Positions 8,177 through 18,855 of a stretch of 64,000 nt of DNA are shown here, piece after piece. A model generated the notes under the pieces. It worked only from the letters and a program-made list of their open reading frames with translations, was not told the DNA's origin and did not search any database. The translations under genes were made by a program, and so were the position numbers. How positions within the stretch are numbered: the first letter of the stretch is position 1; every line of letters starts with the position of its first letter. The DNA is from Actinomycetota bacterium (GTDB taxonomy: Bacteria > Actinomycetota > Actinomycetes > Propionibacteriales > Propionibacteriaceae): assembly GCA_020161795.1 (NCBI GenBank), contig JAIUOR010000001.1, positions 43,634 through 107,633 on the forward strand, read 5' to 3'.

Positions 8177-9612
8177 ACGGGTTGCTGGAGCAGCCCTGGT
8201 TCTGGCCCTCCGTCCTGGTGATCTTCGGGCTTCCGCTCGTGCTGGTGCTGCTCACCGAGTGGCACAGCCATCTGGTTCGCGTCGGCAGCCGCGGCGCCAC
8301 CGTCGTCACGCTGCTGCGCGACTACGTCGCACCGGTCGGTGCGCTCTGGCTGCTGCTGACCCAGACTGGCGAGTGGGACGTGAGGCAGGCCGGCCCGAAG
8401 CTTGCCGCGACCATCTTCGCCTTCCTGGTGATCCTGGTGCTGCTGAACGCCCTGAACTTCGCCGTCTTCACGATGGCCAAGTCGGGCACCCGGCGGGAGC
8501 GCATCCCGACCATCATCGTCGACCTGGCGAGGCTGCTCATCATCGTGGTCGCGGGCGCCCTGCTGCTGGGGCTGGTCTGGGACGCCGACGTCTCCGGGCT
8601 GTTCACGGCGCTCGGTGTCGGCTCGATCGTCGTCGGCCTCGCCCTGCAGAACGCGGTCGGTGGGGTCATCTCCGGCCTGCTGCTGCTGTTCGAGCAGCCC
8701 TTCGGCGTCGGCGACTGGATCCGGACCGGGGAGGGCAAGGGACGCGTCATCGAGATCAACTGGCGGGCCGTCCACCTGGACACGCTCAACGGCATCCGGG
8801 TGATTCCCAACTCCGAACTGGCCGGCCAGTCCTTCGTGAACCTCAGCCGGGCCGAGTCGCCCTACACGGCGGATTTCGTCGTCCGCTTCGCCACCGACGA
8901 CCCGCCCGACCAGGTGATCCGCCTGATCCACCGCGTCGCCTCAGATCTGCCCTTCCTCGCGCCGGGGGAGGATGCGAGCGCCGTCGTGCTGCCCAAGGCG
9001 CGCTACGACGTGAGCATCCCGCTGACCAACCCCGGCAAGGAGTGGTCGACCGCCGGGTTGTTCCGCAGCCGGCTCTGGTACGCCGCCCGGCGGGCGGGGC
9101 TGCACCTGGACAGGGATCTCTCGAACGAGTTCGTTCCGCCGGAGGCGATCCCCGCGCTGCTCGCCCAGGCCGCTCCGGCGCTGCACTTCGACGCGCAGCG
9201 GCAGGCGGAGGCGCTGGGGCGGGGTCTGCGCGTCGAGCGGTACCAGGCGGGGGAGACCGTGCAGCGGCCGGGCGAGGTGCCGGACGCGGCGCGCGTGATC
9301 CTCGACGGGCTGGCCGCGATGTCGGTGCTGCTGCCCGACGGCTCCTGGCACCCCGTGGTGGAGCTCGATGCCGGCGACCTGATCGGGCTGACCTGCCTGA
9401 CCCGGCAGGCCATCGCGGCGAGCGTGACCGTCGAGCGTGACCTCACCGTGCTCGTCGTGCCGGCCGGGCTGCTCGAGGAGCAGGTGCGCCGTTCGCCTGA
9501 ACTGGCCCGCGACTTCGGCCGGGAGATCGATCGACGCCGGGACGCGGTCGCGGCCGCCTACCAGCGCGCGGGGCTCGAGCCGCCCAGCCGCACGGCCCTC
9601 GTCGCCTACTGA
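8173..9612 (+). CDS. MscS-type channel with C-terminal cyclic-nucleotide-binding-like domain (bCNG type)
   Basis: 479 aa. GTG at 8173 overlaps the previous stop and is preferred to an upstream in-frame ATG at 8137, which would lie inside the cyclase gene. Four hydrophobic segments are followed by the MscS pore-lining helix and beta domain (ALGVGSIVVGLALQNAVGG, then FEQPFGVGDWI), then a cyclic-nucleotide-binding fold (about residues 345-450). The phosphate-binding cassette is degenerate: GDLIGLTCL stands where the ribose-contacting Glu is expected, and the phosphate-binding Arg is absent in AIAASVTV. Gating by an ordinary cyclic nucleotide is therefore uncertain. Coupling with the sensor/cyclase-like protein implies a shared signalling role. 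Confidence 0.85.
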   Translation: MNGLLEQPWFWPSVLVIFGLPLVLVLLTEWHSHLVRVGSRGATVVTLLRDYVAPVGALWLLLTQTGEWDVRQAGPKLAATIFAFLVILVLLNALNFAVFTMAKSGTRRERIPTIIVDLARLLIIVVAGALLLGLVWDADVSGLFTALGVGSIVVGLALQNAVGGVISGLLLLFEQPFGVGDWIRTGEGKGRVIEINWRAVHLDTLNGIRVIPNSELAGQSFVNLSRAESPYTADFVVRFATDDPPDQVIRLIHRVASDLPFLAPGEDASAVVLPKARYDVSIPLTNPGKEWSTAGLFRSRLWYAARRAGLHLDRDLSNEFVPPEAIPALLAQAAPALHFDAQRQAEALGRGLRVERYQAGETVQRPGEVPDAARVILDGLAAMSVLLPDGSWHPVVELDAGDLIGLTCLTRQAIAASVTVERDLTVLVVPAGLLEEQVRRSPELARDFGREIDRRRDAVAAAYQRAGLEPPSRTALVAY

Positions 9613-9631
9613 GTGCGCTGCTGGCCGGAGG

Positions 9632-12445
<2,814 letters not shown>

Positions 12446-12481
12446 CCAACCGTCCCGGTAGGCGCTGAGCCTGGATCCGCG

Positions 12482-13486
12482 CTAGACCCCGCTCGGCTCG
12501 GACGCCCGCAGCGGCAGGCCGGCCAGGCGGTAGCACTGGTCGACCAGTTCCATCATCTCGATGGCGTTGCCGAGGTCGGTGGGGAACGGCAGGCCGCGCT
12601 CGATCGACGCGGTGAGCGCCGCGAACTGGTGGGTGTAGGTCGAGATCGTGCCGTGGTGCTCGGTGGTCTCGACGCCGTCGACGGTCACGATCAGCCGGTC
12701 GTCGGTGGTGACGTTGATGAACTCCGGCTGCCGGATGGTGCCGCGGGTGCCGGTCACCAGCACCGAACGCTCGTCCGGCCCTTCCAGGCTCGACTCCAGG
12801 ACGACGGACGCGCCGCCCGGCAGGGTGCCGGTCACGCGGGCGGTCGCGTCCACCCGTGGATCGGCGCCGGGGTTGGTCGTGGTGGCGCAGCTCTGCAGCT
12901 CCAGCTTCCCGCCGAGCGCAGCGGCGACGTCCTTTGCTACGTGCAGGTGGTAGCAGCCCAGATCCATCAGCGAGCCGCCGGCCAGCGGCCAGGACCAGCG
13001 GATGTCGTCCAGGTCGGTGCAGTCGAAGGCCATGGTCACGTGCAGCCCGGTGACGTCGCCGATCGCGCCGGTGCTCACCAGCTCCATCAGTCGGCGGTGC
13101 GCCGGGTGGTAGCGGTGGTGGAAGCCCTCGAAGACCAGCCGGTCGCCGGCCTCGGCCGCCACCAGCTTCGCCTGGTCGGCGTTGGCCGCGAACGGCTTCT
13201 CCGAGAGCACATGCTTGCCGGCGCGAAGCGCGGCCAGCGTCCAGCGGACGTGCTCGCTGTTCGGAGTCGGGTTGTAGACCAGGTCGATGTCGGGATCCGC
13301 CAGGAGCTCCTCATAGCTGCCGTAGGCCCGTGGAATGCCGTGCTGGGCGGCGTAGGCCTGTGCCCGGCCGAGGTCGCGGGCGGCGACCGCGGCGATCCGG
13401 GCGCCGTTGGCCCGCGCCGGTGTCACCACCGCTCGCTCAGCGATCCGGGCCGCGCCGAGAATGCCGATCCGAAGTGCCTGCGTCAT
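12482..13486 (-). CDS. Gfo/Idh/MocA-family NAD(P)-dependent oxidoreductase
   Basis: 334 aa. The N-terminal Rossmann fold starts RIGILGAARIAERAV, and the family Glu-Lys-Pro motif is VLSEKPFAANA with the catalytic Lys. A C-terminal alpha/beta substrate domain follows from about residue 125, with a conserved His in GCYHLHVA. It probably oxidises or reduces a sugar, inositol or related polyol. It is convergent with gdhA and followed on the far side by tetR on the same strand, 43 bp away. Confidence 0.85.
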   Translation of the reverse strand: MTQALRIGILGAARIAERAVVTPARANGARIAAVAARDLGRAQAYAAQHGIPRAYGSYEELLADPDIDLVYNPTPNSEHVRWTLAALRAGKHVLSEKPFAANADQAKLVAAEAGDRLVFEGFHHRYHPAHRRLMELVSTGAIGDVTGLHVTMAFDCTDLDDIRWSWPLAGGSLMDLGCYHLHVAKDVAAALGGKLELQSCATTTNPGADPRVDATARVTGTLPGGASVVLESSLEGPDERSVLVTGTRGTIRQPEFINVTTDDRLIVTVDGVETTEHHGTISTYTHQFAALTASIERGLPFPTDLGNAIEMMELVDQCYRLAGLPLRASEPSGV

Positions 13487-13529
13487 GGTGTCCGGATTCT
13501 CCCTTGCTCGAGGTGATCCGGCGAACCTA

Positions 13530-14138
13530 TCAGCCGGGCCGGTCGCCGGCGTCCTGGCCCGAGGTGGTCAGGGTTGCGAGCATGGCTGTGGCGGCTGCCA
13601 GGTAGCGCTCGGTGTCGAAGTCGGGGATCAGCGAGCGCTGCACCACGCTGCCCATCACCAGGCTCACCACGACGGCCGCTATCCCGGCCGGGTCGGCGTC
13701 CACGTCGTTGAGCTCGCACCAGTGCCGCACCACCAGTTCGACCGTGTCGCGTACCCCCTGGCCCTCGGCGCGCAGGAGCTGGAAGAGATCCGGTTCGGCC
13801 GAGGCCCCGGCCCAGACCTGGATGATCAGTTCGGCGGTCTCGGTGGACTGCACCACCCGGGTCAGCGCGGCGCTCAGCAGTTCGGTCGGGGAGATCCCGC
13901 CTTCGACCGGGGTGTGTAGCACGGACTGCATCGGAATGGCCAGCGCGCGGCGGGCGACCTCGACGACGACCCCCTGCTTGCTGCCGAAATGGTGGTAGAT
14001 GGCACCGGCCGAGGTGCCCGAACGGGCGATCAGGTCGGCGATGGACATGCCGGCCGCGCCCTCGGTGCGGATCAGGTCCGCCGCCGCATTGAGAATCGCC
14101 TCCCGGGCGGCCTGGGCGTGACGCGTCGTTTCGACCAT
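13530..14138 (-). CDS. TetR/AcrR-family transcriptional regulator
   Basis: 202 aa. The N-terminal HTH (about residues 8-54) contains MSIADLIARSGTSAGAIYHH followed by F-G-S-K, the standard TetR recognition helix. The C-terminal ligand domain is unremarkable. ATG at 14138 is used because the frame further upstream runs into the divergent gene, and because a -10-like TACTGT (minus strand, 14151-14146) sits 7 nt in front of it. It is divergent from the 1442-aa activase-like gene, with a palindrome in between, so it probably controls itself and that gene. Confidence 0.88.
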   Translation of the reverse strand: MVETTRHAQAAREAILNAAADLIRTEGAAGMSIADLIARSGTSAGAIYHHFGSKQGVVVEVARRALAIPMQSVLHTPVEGGISPTELLSAALTRVVQSTETAELIIQVWAGASAEPDLFQLLRAEGQGVRDTVELVVRHWCELNDVDADPAGIAAVVVSLVMGSVVQRSLIPDFDTERYLAAATAMLATLTTSGQDAGDRPG

Positions 14139-14145
14139 GTTCCCT

Positions 14146-14168
14146 ACAGTATTACTACGAGCCGTAGT
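14146..14168. promoter_or_regulatory. tetR -10 box and palindromic operator candidate
   Basis: The inverted repeat ACTACG-AGC-CGTAGT (14154-14168) lies immediately upstream of the minus-strand -10 candidate TACTGT (14151-14146), 16 nt before the tetR ATG. Its size and position are typical of TetR operators. The activase-like gene starts 90 bp to the right, so binding here could affect both directions. Confidence 0.6.
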
Positions 14169-14257
14169 GAGTGGAGTAGGCTGGCGCTGGACAGAACGTT
14201 CATTCTGGGCGCGACACGAAATCCGCTGGCGGGCCCGTTGCTGAGGAGTTGGCCGCC

Positions 14258-17200
14258 ATGGCGCCCCACGCGTCCCTCGGGCTGGATATCGGCTCGACAA
14301 CCGTGAAGGCGGTCGTGCTCGAGGGTGAGACCGTCCGGCACAGCGCCTACCGCCGCCACAACGCCGACGTTCGCGGCGAACTGCGCAGCCTGCTGGAGGA
14401 GATCGCGCCGCTGTTTCCCGACCGGCAGTTCCGGGTGGCGGTGACCGGCTCGGCCGGCCTGTCGATCGCCGAACTGCTGGGCGTCGACTTCGTCCAGGAG
14501 GTGATCGCCGCCACCGCCGCGATCGAGCGCTTCGTGCCGGAGGCGGACGTGGTGATCGAACTCGGTGGCGAGGACGCCAAGATCACCTACCTGCACCCCA
14601 CCCCCGAACAGCGGATGAACGGCACCTGCGCCGGCGGCACCGGCGCCTTCATCGACCAGATGGCCACCCTGCTGCACACCGACGCCAAGGGGCTGGACGA
14701 CCTCGCCGCCCAGTACCAGCACCTGTACCCGATCGCCTCGCGCTGCGGGGTGTTCGCCAAGTCCGATCTGCAGCCGCTGCTCAACCAGGGCGCCGCGCAC
14801 ACCGACCTGGCCGCCTCGGTCTTCTCCGCGGTCGCCACCCAGACCATCGCCGGGCTGGCCTGCGGGCGTCCGATCCGCGGCAACCTGGTCTTCCTGGGCG
14901 GGCCGCTGCACTTCCTGCCGCAGTTGCGCAAGGCCTACGAGCGGGCGCTGGCCGGGCAGGTCACGTCCTTCGCGACCCCGGAGAACGCCCAGCTGTACGT
15001 CGCGCTGGGCGCCGCGCTGTCGGCGATCGACCCGCCGATCGGCGACCGGAACGCCGCCGGGCACGCCGAGTTCCACACCCCGGACGACCTGCTGCGCCGG
15101 TTGCGCCCGGTCGTGACGATCCCGCTTTCCCGGCACCGGCTGCGTCCGCTGTTCACCGACGACGAGCGCGCGGCCTTCGATACCCGGCACGCCCAGGCCC
15201 GGGTGGAGCAGGTCGGCTTCACCGAGGCCAACGGCCCGCTCTTCCTCGGCATGGACGCCGGCTCGACTACCTTCAAGGCCGTCCTGCTGAACAGCGACGA
15301 CCAACTGGTCTTCTCCCGCTACGAGAGCTCGAACGATCCGGTGTCGGCCGCGATCGCGACGCTGCGCGAGATCTACGCCCAGCTGCCCGCCTCGGCCTAT
15401 CTGGCCCGGGCCTGCGTCACTGGCTACGGCGAGGGCCTGATCCGCGCGGCGCTGCGGATCGACGACGGCGAGATCGAGACCATGGCCCACTACCGGGCCG
15501 CAAACCATCTCAGCCCCGGGGTCACCTCGGTGATCGACATCGGCGGGCAGGACATGAAGTACCTGCGGGTGCGCGGCGGCGCGATCGACTCGATCGCGGT
15601 GAACGAGGCCTGCTCGTCGGGCTGCGGCTCCTTCCTGCAGACCTTCGCCGCCACGCTCGGCACCGACATCGCCGCCTTCGCCGGCTCGGCGCTGGAGTCG
15701 CGGGCGCCGGTGGATCTCGGCAGCCGCTGCACGGTGTTCATGAACTCCTCGGTCAAGCAGGCCCAGCGTGAGGGCGCCACCCAGGGCGACATCTCCGCCG
15801 GGCTGTCCTACTCGGTGGTGCGCAATGCGCTCTACAAGGTGATCAAGCTCAAGGACGCCGAGCAGTTGGGCGAGAAGGTGGTGGTCCAGGGCGGCACCTT
15901 CCTCAACGACGCGGTGCTGCGGGCCTTCGAACTGCTGACCGGTGCCGAGGTCGTCCGTCCCAACATCGCCGGGCTGATGGGCGCGTACGGGGCCGCGCTG
16001 ACCGCCCAGAAGAACTGGCCGGTGGGCGAACAGTCCCAGCTGGTCGGGCCCTCGGAACTGGACGAGTTCACCGTCAGCACCGCGCTGGACACCTGCCGGC
16101 TGTGCCAGAACCACTGCCAGCTGACCATCTCGACCTTCAACGACGGTTCCCGGCATGTCTCCGGCAACCGCTGCGAGCGCGGCGCCAGCACCGAGAAGCG
16201 GCCGCCGAAGACCGAACTGCCGAACCTCTACGACTACAAGTACCGTCGCGTGTTCGGCTACCGCCGGCTCACCGAGGACAAGGCCACGCGCGGCGACATC
16301 GGCATCCCCCGGGTGCTGAACATGTACGAGAACTACCCGCTGTGGTTCACCATCCTCACCCGGCTCGGCTTCCGGGTGACCATCTCGGGACGCTCCAGCC
16401 ACGAGCTCTTCGAGGCCGGCATGGAGTCCATCCCGTCCGAGAACGTCTGCTACCCGGCCAAGCTCAGCCACGGGCACCTCGAATGGCTGCTCGACAAGGG
16501 GATCCGCACCATCTTCTACCCCTGCGTGCCGTTCGAGGCCAAGGCGATCGAGGCGGCCGACAACCACTTCAACTGCCCGGTGGTGGCCTACTACCCGCAG
16601 GTGCTGGAGAAGAACATGACCCGGTTGCAGGAGCCCGGGGTGCGCTTCCTGGCCCCCTTCCTCAACCTCAACGACCCCGAGAAGCTGGCTCGTCGGCTGG
16701 TCGAGGTATTCGCCGACTGGGACGTGACCCTCGCGGAGGCCACCGAGGCCGTCCAGGCCGGGTTCGAGGAGGACGCCGCGGTGAAGGCCGACATCCGGGC
16801 CGAGGGGCGCCGAGGGCTGGCGTACCTGGCCGAACGCGGCCTGAAGGGCGTGGTGCTGGCCGGACGGCCCTACCACGTCGACCCCGAGGTGAACCACGGC
16901 GTGCCGAGCCTGATCAACAAGCTCGGGATGGGCGTGTTCACCGAGGACGCGGTGATCGACGCCGTCCGGCCGACGTTGGCCCGTCCGATCCGGGTGCGCG
17001 ACCAGTGGGCCTACCACACCCGGCTCTACGAGGCGGCGTCGGTGGTGACCCGCAGCCCCGAGCTGCACCTGGTGCAGTTGAACTCCTTCGGCTGCGGGGT
17101 GGACGCGGTCACCACCGACCAGGTGCAGGAGATCCTGGAGGCCGCCGGCGACGTCTACACCGTGCTGAAGATCGACGAGGTGTCGAACCTGGGCGCGGCC

Positions 17201-18586
17201 ACCATCCGGCTGCGCTCGATGAAGGCGGCTGCCGCCGAGCGCCGCGGCTCCGCCACGGTCTCCACCTTCGGTCCGCTGGCCGAGCGCCGGCTCTTCACCG
17301 AGGAGGCGCGGGACACCCACACCCTGTACGCCCCGCAGATGGCGCCGATCCACTTCCGGCTGCTGATGCCGGTGCTGCGGAAGGTCGGGCTGAACGTCGA
17401 GTTGCTGGAGAACGCCTCTGCCGAGGATGTCGAGGTCGGGCTGAAGTACGTCAACAACGACGCCTGCTTCCCGGCGATCATGGTGGTCGGCCAGCTGGTC
17501 AACAAGATCCGCTCCGGCGAGGCCGATCCGGATCGGATCTCGGTCGGGATCACGCAGACCGGCGGGATGTGCCGGGCGACCAACTACGCGGGGCTGCTGC
17601 GCAAGGCGCTGGCCGACGCCGGCTACCCGCAGGTGCCGGTGCTGGCGCTCAGCGTCCAGGGGCTGGAGGCGAATCCGGGCTTCAAGCTGACCCCGGCGAT
17701 GATCCACCCGGCGATGATGGCCTTCGTGCTGGGCGACCTGCTGCAGAACGTGCTGCTGCGGGTGCGTCCCTACGAGGCGGTGCCGGGCGCCGCGCAGGAG
17801 CTGTACCGGCGCTGGGACGCGATCTGCTCCGAGTGGCTGCAGCACAGCGGGCACAGCCCGACGCTGGGACGGTCACTGGGCTACCGCCGGCTGGTGGAGA
17901 GGATCGTGCGCGAGTTCGACGCCCTGCCGCTGCGTCCGATTCCGCGGAAGCCCCGGGTGGGGCTGGTGGGGGAGATCCTGGTCAAGTTCCACCCCGACGC
18001 CAACAACCACGCTGTGGACGCCATCGAGTCCGAGGGCTGCGAGGCGGTGCTGCCCGGCATCCTGCCGTTCTTCCTGATGCCGCTGTACTCCGCCCGTGAC
18101 CAGTGGGAGACCCTCGGCATCGGCAAGAAGTCGCACCACGTGAAGAAGTGGGCGATGTGGCTGATCGAGCGCTACCAGGATCCGGTGGTCCGGGCGCTGC
18201 GCAAGGCCAACGGCAAGTTCGACCTGCCGCCCTCCATGGACGCGCTCGCCGCCAAGGCGGACGGCATCATCTCTGTCGGAACCCGTGCCGGCGAGGGCTG
18301 GCTGCTGACCGCCGAGATGGTCGAACTGGTGGAGATCGGCGCCCCGAACATCATCTGCGCCCAGCCCTTCGCCTGCCTGCCCAACCACGTGGTCGGCAAG
18401 GGGATGTTCGCCGAACTCCGCCGCCGCTACCCGCAGGCCAACGTGGTCTCGGTCGACTACGACCCGGGGGCGTCGGAGGTCAACCAGCTGAACCGCATCA
18501 AGCTGATGGTCGCCACCGCCCACAAGAACCACGCCAAGCCCCGCCCGGTCGTCCCGGCGGAGGACGTCACCGTCGCCACCCACTGA
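14258..18586 (+). CDS. Giant 2-hydroxyacyl-CoA dehydratase activase-related protein (double ASKHA, DUF2229, HgdB-like)
   Basis: 1442 aa. Two BadF/BcrA-type ATPase domains come first: residues 1-265 with LGLDIGSTTVKAV and NGTCAGGTGAFIDQ, and about 325-590 with LGMDAGSTTFKAV and NEACSSGCGSFLQ, whose cysteines fit the subunit-bridging [4Fe-4S] cluster of HgdC-type activators. A Cys-rich link CRLCQNHC plus GNRCERG introduces DUF2229 (about 610-880). The C-terminal third resembles dehydratase-type HgdB proteins. Known activases use ATP to deliver a low-potential electron to a radical dehydratase; here activase and dehydratase-like parts are one chain. ATG 14258 has CTGAGGAG 9 nt upstream; the TTG at 14249 abuts it. 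The substrate is unknown. Confidence 0.85.
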   Translation: MAPHASLGLDIGSTTVKAVVLEGETVRHSAYRRHNADVRGELRSLLEEIAPLFPDRQFRVAVTGSAGLSIAELLGVDFVQEVIAATAAIERFVPEADVVIELGGEDAKITYLHPTPEQRMNGTCAGGTGAFIDQMATLLHTDAKGLDDLAAQYQHLYPIASRCGVFAKSDLQPLLNQGAAHTDLAASVFSAVATQTIAGLACGRPIRGNLVFLGGPLHFLPQLRKAYERALAGQVTSFATPENAQLYVALGAALSAIDPPIGDRNAAGHAEFHTPDDLLRRLRPVVTIPLSRHRLRPLFTDDERAAFDTRHAQARVEQVGFTEANGPLFLGMDAGSTTFKAVLLNSDDQLVFSRYESSNDPVSAAIATLREIYAQLPASAYLARACVTGYGEGLIRAALRIDDGEIETMAHYRAANHLSPGVTSVIDIGGQDMKYLRVRGGAIDSIAVNEACSSGCGSFLQTFAATLGTDIAAFAGSALESRAPVDLGSRCTVFMNSSVKQAQREGATQGDISAGLSYSVVRNALYKVIKLKDAEQLGEKVVVQGGTFLNDAVLRAFELLTGAEVVRPNIAGLMGAYGAALTAQKNWPVGEQSQLVGPSELDEFTVSTALDTCRLCQNHCQLTISTFNDGSRHVSGNRCERGASTEKRPPKTELPNLYDYKYRRVFGYRRLTEDKATRGDIGIPRVLNMYENYPLWFTILTRLGFRVTISGRSSHELFEAGMESIPSENVCYPAKLSHGHLEWLLDKGIRTIFYPCVPFEAKAIEAADNHFNCPVVAYYPQVLEKNMTRLQEPGVRFLAPFLNLNDPEKLARRLVEVFADWDVTLAEATEAVQAGFEEDAAVKADIRAEGRRGLAYLAERGLKGVVLAGRPYHVDPEVNHGVPSLINKLGMGVFTEDAVIDAVRPTLARPIRVRDQWAYHTRLYEAASVVTRSPELHLVQLNSFGCGVDAVTTDQVQEILEAAGDVYTVLKIDEVSNLGAATIRLRSMKAAAAERRGSATVSTFGPLAERRLFTEEARDTHTLYAPQMAPIHFRLLMPVLRKVGLNVELLENASAEDVEVGLKYVNNDACFPAIMVVGQLVNKIRSGEADPDRISVGITQTGGMCRATNYAGLLRKALADAGYPQVPVLALSVQGLEANPGFKLTPAMIHPAMMAFVLGDLLQNVLLRVRPYEAVPGAAQELYRRWDAICSEWLQHSGHSPTLGRSLGYRRLVERIVREFDALPLRPIPRKPRVGLVGEILVKFHPDANNHAVDAIESEGCEAVLPGILPFFLMPLYSARDQWETLGIGKKSHHVKKWAMWLIERYQDPVVRALRKANGKFDLPPSMDALAAKADGIISVGTRAGEGWLLTAEMVELVEIGAPNIICAQPFACLPNHVVGKGMFAELRRRYPQANVVSVDYDPGASEVNQLNRIKLMVATAHKNHAKPRPVVPAEDVTVATH

Positions 18587-18855
18587 GCGCGACGGCACCG
18601 CTGAGATGACAGCGATGGCGGCGGGTGGGCTCGGTGAGGTCCGGCGTCCGGGGTGCCGGTAGGGCTGCACGCCACTTCGGATATCTCGATTTCCCCACGA
18701 CGTCCTTTCGCTAGGATCGCAGCGTCTGTCGCGACGGGCAGGGAAGTCCTTCCTACGACGACGCCGAGGATGTCGGTCACCCGAACTGACCGATCGATCC
18801 GGGGTCGTCGGCTCCGTGGTTGTCCGACATGTCGTACACGATCGAGGGAAGCGCG
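18587..18855 (+). promoter_or_regulatory. Long leader/promoter region of the RCC1-repeat gene
   Basis: No gene is seen in these 269 bp. A -10-like TAGGAT (18712-18717) would give a leader of about 130 nt. The leader contains a 7-bp inverted repeat TCGGTCA/TGACCGA with a 7-nt loop (18773-18793) and an 18-bp imperfect palindrome TGTCCGACATGTCGTACA (18821-18838) centred on CGACATGTCG. The second lies just before the GAGGGAA Shine-Dalgarno (18844-18850) and may bind a regulator. Confidence 0.35.

Noticed and set aside
14144..17854. A 1236-codon open frame on the minus strand
   Set aside because: It lies opposite the conserved activase gene and encodes repetitive Gly/Arg/His/Gln-rich sequence, a GC-bias shadow without recognisable domains.
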